Assembly: GCA_028456385.1 (NCBI GenBank)
Contig: JALNQF010000812.1
Location: 1 to 13,631 of the forward strand
Reading direction: 5' to 3'
DNA length: 13,631 nucleotides
Origin: Ophiosphaerella korrae
Taxonomy: Eukaryota; Ascomycota; Dothideomycetes; Pleosporales; Phaeosphaeriaceae
The notes beneath the pieces were generated by a model. It worked only from the letters and a program-made list of their open reading frames with translations, ran no database searches and was not told the origin of the DNA. Shown here piece after piece: positions 9,561 to 13,631 of this stretch. Positions within the stretch are counted from its first letter, which is position 1. Every line of letters begins with the position of its first letter. A program made the translations under genes and the position numbers.

Positions 9561-10269
9561 TTCTCTTATCTTATTATATTCCCCTTTAACAAACTAAGAC
9601 TAGATCTTAGCTACTTACTTAGTCTAGGAATTAGTACTAAGTATATAAAATATAAAGACGTAGTAGGCTATAGGAGGTGCAAAATAGGTGTTATAGCTAC
9701 GCCTAAAGGTAAAACTAAACCCTAGTTAAGTAACTTTAGTACTAGTAGGGTTTTTAATATACAATCTATTAGTACGCTAAATAATAGGCTTAACGACTTT
9801 TTAGTCTTATCTAGGATTTAGTGCGTATATTATCTTGCGTTAAAGGTATTAACTCTAGCTAGTAAACCTTATAATTAAATACACCGATATTAGTTAAAGT
9901 TACTAGCTTCGTCGTCCTATTTATTACTAGTTATAATAGATTTTAAAGTATTGTAATTATTATAAAAAGACAATTAAGACTATAGAAGAGTTATAAATCC
10001 TTTCCTTGTTCTTACTAGTAGATAGTAAGTACTACAAGTAGCCTAAGCTTAACTAATATATTAACCTATAGACAAGATCCTAGGCTACTCTAGTAGGTAT
10101 TATTACTATATTTTTTATAACCTATATTGTTTTTGTTATAAAGATATAGGCGCGCTTATATTACTTATAAGGTAGGCGTTAATAACTAGCTTATTATTAC
10201 GTCTATAGTACGTACAAGTAATAGTAATAGTAATAGTAGTAGATAGGAGTAATACTTATACACGGATAG
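9561..10269 (-). pseudogene. Weak relic joining the ankyrin part to an upstream frame
   Basis: The minus-strand frame of the ankyrin repeats stays readable but with more stops. Segments include KVVKPII (about 9810-9790), IKNPTSTKVT (about 9756-9727), GFSFTFRRSYNTYFAPPIAY (about 9717-9658) and a Lys/Glu patch TSKNKERIYNSSI (about 10017-9979). It may be a linker or central domain of the ankyrin protein. No Walker A motif is visible. The antisense reading is about as good, so strand is uncertain. Confidence 0.25.
10217..10245. repeat. TAG/TAA trinucleotide simple repeat
   Basis: AGTAATAGTAATAGTAATAG continues into AGTAGATAGG: an imperfect trinucleotide run of about nine units. Before RIP some units may have been AGCAAC- or CAG-like, that is, a homopolymeric amino-acid tract if the stretch was coding. 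Confidence 0.6.
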
Positions 10270-12250
10270 CTAAAACTACTTAGATTAATAGTTGCTACTA
10301 TACTTACGCTACGTGTTTATAGCTACTACTTATATATCTAGGATTAAACGCTAAGAACTTATATTACTATCTTCTAAATTACTATAGCTATAGAACTTAT
10401 CTATCTTAGGACTTTAATACTTATTAAGCTATCTATCCTATTTTTAGCTAGTAAACAAAATTTACTATTATTACTATAAATATTTAGTATTTTAATATAT
10501 TTAGATCTAATTAGCTATTAAAAGGTAGCCTATACTAGAGTAATATTAGTAGTATATAGAAGTATAAGAGACCTTAGCCTAGTCTTTATATACCTTATAT
10601 AGTATATAAAATTAGATATTTAACTAGCTAAATTAAGTTTAAATTTAGGCTATATATTTTAGCGACCTTATATAACTATACAATAGAATACGTAAGTAGA
10701 ATTATATATACTATAGCTAAGACTTTAGCTTATATAGCTATAGAATACTAAAACTCTAGTATACCTATTACTTTAAAAGTTTAAAAACATAACACTACTA
10801 CGCGTAGTATCTATAACACTTTATTACTATATCTTACTACTATTAGAAAGCTCTTAAAAAGTATTACAATTTGTATATTAAGTATACTATACTTAGGACT
10901 ATAGGTAGTAGTATATATAGGCTATAAGTATCTTAAAGCTTAGTAGGGTAGTAATTCTACTATATAGTTACCTAGGGTTGCCTAAAATATAAGCTTATTT
11001 CCTTAAAGATATTCTTCTAAGAGTTTTAATATTATACTAAGGAAACTTTACGCGCTAAAACTTTAAGATATTATCTATACTTACTTATTATACAAGGTTA
11101 GTGTTAGCAATATTTACTTTAGCTAGGAGTATTAACTACATTAGCTTAGTAGGATTCTACCTCTTCTAAACACGACGGATTAAAATCGTATCTACTACTA
11201 GAACTAGTCTCCTAGAACCTACCTCTTCTCTAGCTACTCTAACTATAAATTTATAGTACTAAAAACGTTATAAAGAACCTTTTACTATATTTAATAGATT
11301 CTAAGAAGTTTCCTAGTTAGATAACTTTAGTGCGCTAGAAACTACTATTAGTTCCCTAGCCCGCTATAGGCCCTATTTTAGTTCCTATACTAGATCCTAC
11401 TTTAAGTACCCTATTTTAGGCCTACGCAATACTTTAACTAAATTATACCTAGGTAATAGATATTAAAGTTAGACCTTTACGTTATCTACAACTATAGAGA
11501 CGCGTAGTATATCTACTATACGTACTTCTCTACCTATTAAATACTCTAAACTTAATAAAGCAAGATTTTAATCTTTATTAGAAAGTAGTAGAGATATCTA
11601 GATTAAGTATATCCTAATAGCCTTACAAATCTCTCTTATACAACGTATAGTAGCGTAGTTTTACTATATCTACTAACTAGTCTAGGAAGTAAAAGACTAT
11701 TTAATCTTAGTCTATAGCTATCTTATCCTTGTACGAGAGTAAGCGCTATTTATCTAACTTTTTCTATAGTTTATACATTTATTAGTAGAAGCCTATATTG
11801 TCTTTACTAAACCCTAGATTACTACTAGTAGTATAAGGTCTATATTCGCCTATACCTTCTTCTTTATTCTTGTTATCTTTGTCCTATTATCTTCTAAGTA
11901 GTTACTATCGTAACTAGTAGTATTACTATAGAAACTACTTATCTAGTCTATATTATATAGCGTTAAGCTCCTACAATTATACGTAATATTACTATATTAG
12001 TATCTTAATAATAACTATAAGTCTAGCAATACCTAGGTTATTTAGATAACTTAGCCTCTCTTACTAAGAATACTAGGATATAGCGCTATTAAGTTTAGAA
12101 GTAATTTTAACTTACTATAATAGATAATTGCTATTACAACTAATAAGCCTTGTAGTATAGGATAAAGACTAATATTAGCTATCTAGTAAGCTATATTGTC
12201 GCTAGGACTATTACTAATGTTAGGTTTATCTCTAGTCTTTATTCCTAGAT
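10270..12250 (-). pseudogene. Long unrecognised relic, possible N-terminal part of ankyrin protein
   Basis: The minus-strand frame in phase with the ankyrin repeats reads coherently from about 12250 down to 10270, some 660 codons. Readable, charge-balanced stretches are EDNRTKITRIKKKVQANIDL (about 11901-11842), LALLSLEYLIGREVRIVDIL (about 11562-11503), KIGYLKQDLVQELKQGL (about 11421-11371) and VRVAREEVGSRRLVLVVDTI (about 11247-11188). The composition (Lys, Glu, Arg, Asp) favours this strand; the antisense frame has few acidic residues. Between 10800 and 10270 stops in the two directions are nearly equal and the call is weak. It could be the N-terminal and central region of an ankyrin-tailed protein of more than 1000 residues. 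No diagnostic NTPase or effector motif was recognised. Confidence 0.35.
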
Positions 12251-13480
12251 AGGATTTTTATAGGGAGCGAGACTAAGTAACCTTCTCTATTCTAGATATA
12301 GATAGGCGTTGTAATTAGGATAATAATACTTGTTATAATATTGTAGTAAGTACTATACTCTAGTCTCGTAGTCTAAGACTAATTTGTAATAGATTACGCC
12401 CCTTTTCTATACTAGATAGTTACTTAGTTTATACTATTAAGAAGTTATTACTAAAGCTTTATAGAATACGTTGTTAACCTAGCTAAGTTTATTATAGCTC
12501 TTCCTAATTTTACTATTACTAGTGTTACTCTCCTTTATACGCCTATCTAAATCTAGATTAATATATTAATTACTCTCTATTTCTTTAAGAGGAGAGATAG
12601 ATTATCTTAGGGAATAGAATAGCTCTTTAACTATTCTCTAAGCATATATACTATTATTACTATTCTCTTTCTTAAGGCTATTTTAAGATAGGACTAGGCT
12701 TCTAGTACTACTACCTTAGCTATTACTATTAAGAGGGCTAGGAGTAGGCTTATTACTAGCTCTAGAATAGAAATCTAGGCTACTAGTTATAGGTATATAG
12801 TTAAGTATAAGACTCTTTACCTATTACTTAGGTAGCCTTTGCTACTTTACTAAGTAAGGGTCTTCTAGCTCTAGTTCTAACGTAGTATCTAATATCTCTA
12901 CTAAGGAGATTATCGTATTACTAGATAAACAGCGTATTTATTTACGTATTAATAGTAGTCTATTTATTACGTTAACGCTAAAGCGTAGTTTATCCTCTAC
13001 TAGTAATAGCTCTTAAAATAGGCTCCTTAACTAGTACTAGAATACTACTTACTATAGTAAATACTCTCTATACCTTCTATAGAGAGGATACGTATACTAG
13101 CTATATCTAGATTACTATCCTATCTAGTATAGTATCCTTTAGTACCTAGTACTCTATTACTAGGCTTAACTTACGTTATATTATAATACTCTTTAGCTAC
13201 GTTACTCTCTACAAGTAAAGGAAATTCTATTATAAATTAGTAAATAAGCACTATATTCTACTTATATACTTACCTAGGCTATTTCTGTTAAATAAACTAT
13301 TTAGAGCTAAGTTTATCTTTGTAATACTTATAGTATAGCCTATCTCTCTTCTAGTAAGTAATTCCTAGCTAGACTAGTAATACTCTAGCTTCTCTAATTT
13401 AGAAGTAGTACTATAACTACTAACTACGTCTACGCCTATATATTAGTTTAGTTCTATTAGCTTGTAATAATTAGTAAGTA
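12200..13480 (-). pseudogene. Unrecognised relic with Ser/Asn-rich segment
   Basis: A different minus-strand frame (codons such as 12862-12860) reads well from about 13480 to 12200. Readable parts are LLLVEDKLRFSVNVINRLLL (about 13016-12957), ILDTTLELELEDPYLVK (about 12899-12849), a disordered Ser/Asn/Pro-rich stretch ASNKPTPSPLNSNS (about 12755-12714), KEIESN (about 12584-12567), INLDLDRRIKESNTSNSKIR (about 12557-12498) and LVLDYETRV (about 12389-12363). This charged and polar composition is hard to get by chance from RIP-biased DNA, so I think it was coding. The frame change around 12200-12250 could be an intron, an indel or the boundary with another gene. Family not recognised. Confidence 0.4.
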
Positions 13481-13631
13481 GGTAATACTATAGCCTAGCG
13501 AACTAGAAGCGTCTATAGCTCTAAGTAGAGTAAGTACTTCTAAGTTAAAAGAGCGTAATATATTTAAATCTAGTATTAGGAAATTGTTAATATAGAACTA
13601 CTTTCTATTATCTTTAGAGCTAACTCCTAAA

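Larger units (their letters stand above)
1..13631. other. RIP-mutated AT-rich tract (whole window)
   Basis: The whole window shows the dinucleotide pattern of fungal repeat-induced point mutation. CpA and TpG are very rare, TpA is in excess and CpG is retained. In bases 1-120 I count TA 26, AT 11, CA 1, TG 1, AC 10, GT 6 and CG 5. That gives TA/AT of about 2.4 and (CA+TG)/(AC+GT) of about 0.13, far on the RIP side of the usual cut-offs (about 0.9 and 1.0). CpG survival argues against simple loss of methylated CpG. The pattern looks uniform from end to end, with no island of normal composition. All reading frames longer than a few dozen codons are interrupted by TAA or TAG, so no gene here is expected to be functional. 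Confidence 0.93.

Noticed and set aside
9690..9720. Plus-strand reading ATPKGKTKP resembling a Walker A P-loop
   Set aside because: It lacks the GxxxxGK[ST] spacing, lies in a weak frame and is antisense to the ankyrin-linked frame.
10430..10480. Minus-strand SKFCLLAKNRID, which recalls a NACHT Walker B segment
   Set aside because: The acidic residues that define the motif are absent and no P-loop is found upstream, so the likeness is too weak to call.
9570..11500. Plus-strand long frame antisense to the ankyrin-linked relic
   Set aside because: It reads through the ankyrin repeats on the wrong strand and is poor in acidic residues. I treat it as a shadow, although stop density alone does not separate the two strands between 10270 and 10800.
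1..13631. Mitochondrial DNA or an AT-rich protist genome
   Set aside because: Simple AT bias would not remove CA/TG selectively while keeping CpG; the pattern is specific to RIP.
1..13631. LTR or LINE retrotransposon coding region (YxDD, HHCC, chromodomain)
   Set aside because: I looked for RIP-altered forms of these motifs on both strands and found none I could defend. A profile search could still reveal a relic.
1..13631. tRNA or rRNA genes
   Set aside because: No cloverleaf, A/B box pair or conserved rRNA stretch was recognised, and such sequence would be expected to keep visible GC-rich stems.

Overview
The window looks like a heavily mutated, AT-rich, repeat-type region from a filamentous ascomycete (Pezizomycotina) nuclear genome. 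The evidence is a repeat-induced point mutation (RIP) signature. CpA and its complement TpG are almost gone and TpA is in large excess, while CpG, CpT and CpC survive. A hand count of bases 1-120 gives 26 TA, 11 AT, 5 CG, 1 CA, 1 TG and 33% G+C. No intact protein gene, tRNA or rRNA is visible. Every long reading frame is riddled with TAA and TAG, as expected when CAA, CAG and TGG codons are hit by RIP. Only residues are quoted below; TAA/TAG inside a frame is read as a former Gln/Trp codon and ATA or TAT/TAC as possible former Met or His.

Layout. Bases 1-51 hold a 14-bp tandem repeat. Bases 243-1937 carry an unrecognised plus-strand gene relic. Bases 2130-2253 hold four tandem copies of a 30-33 bp palindromic unit. 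Bases 2316-4767 carry one or two unrecognised plus-strand relics, with a frame change near 4140 and a non-RIP stop (TGA) at 4765. A poorly structured spacer with small hairpins follows, then a possible short relic (5402-5935). Bases 5863-6759 carry the clearest relic, a small eukaryotic-type protein kinase whose HxN-x-NP-x-N loop and RIP-altered DFG motif can be traced. Two more unrecognised plus-strand relics follow (6823-7368 and 7383-8760).

The right third reads best on the minus strand. Bases 9147-9560 encode four ankyrin repeats with a 105-bp period. Long minus-strand frames upstream of them (10270-12250 and 12200-13480) may be the N-terminal part of the same protein or separate genes.

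Taken together, the recognisable relics are host-like accessory gene families (kinase, ankyrin), not obvious retrotransposon genes. RIP acts on duplicated DNA, so the whole tract was probably once multicopy: a segmental or subtelomeric duplication, or a cargo-carrying large element. Which of these it is cannot be settled from this window alone. Strand and frame calls for the unrecognised relics rest on comparing stop density and amino-acid make-up by eye and are tentative.
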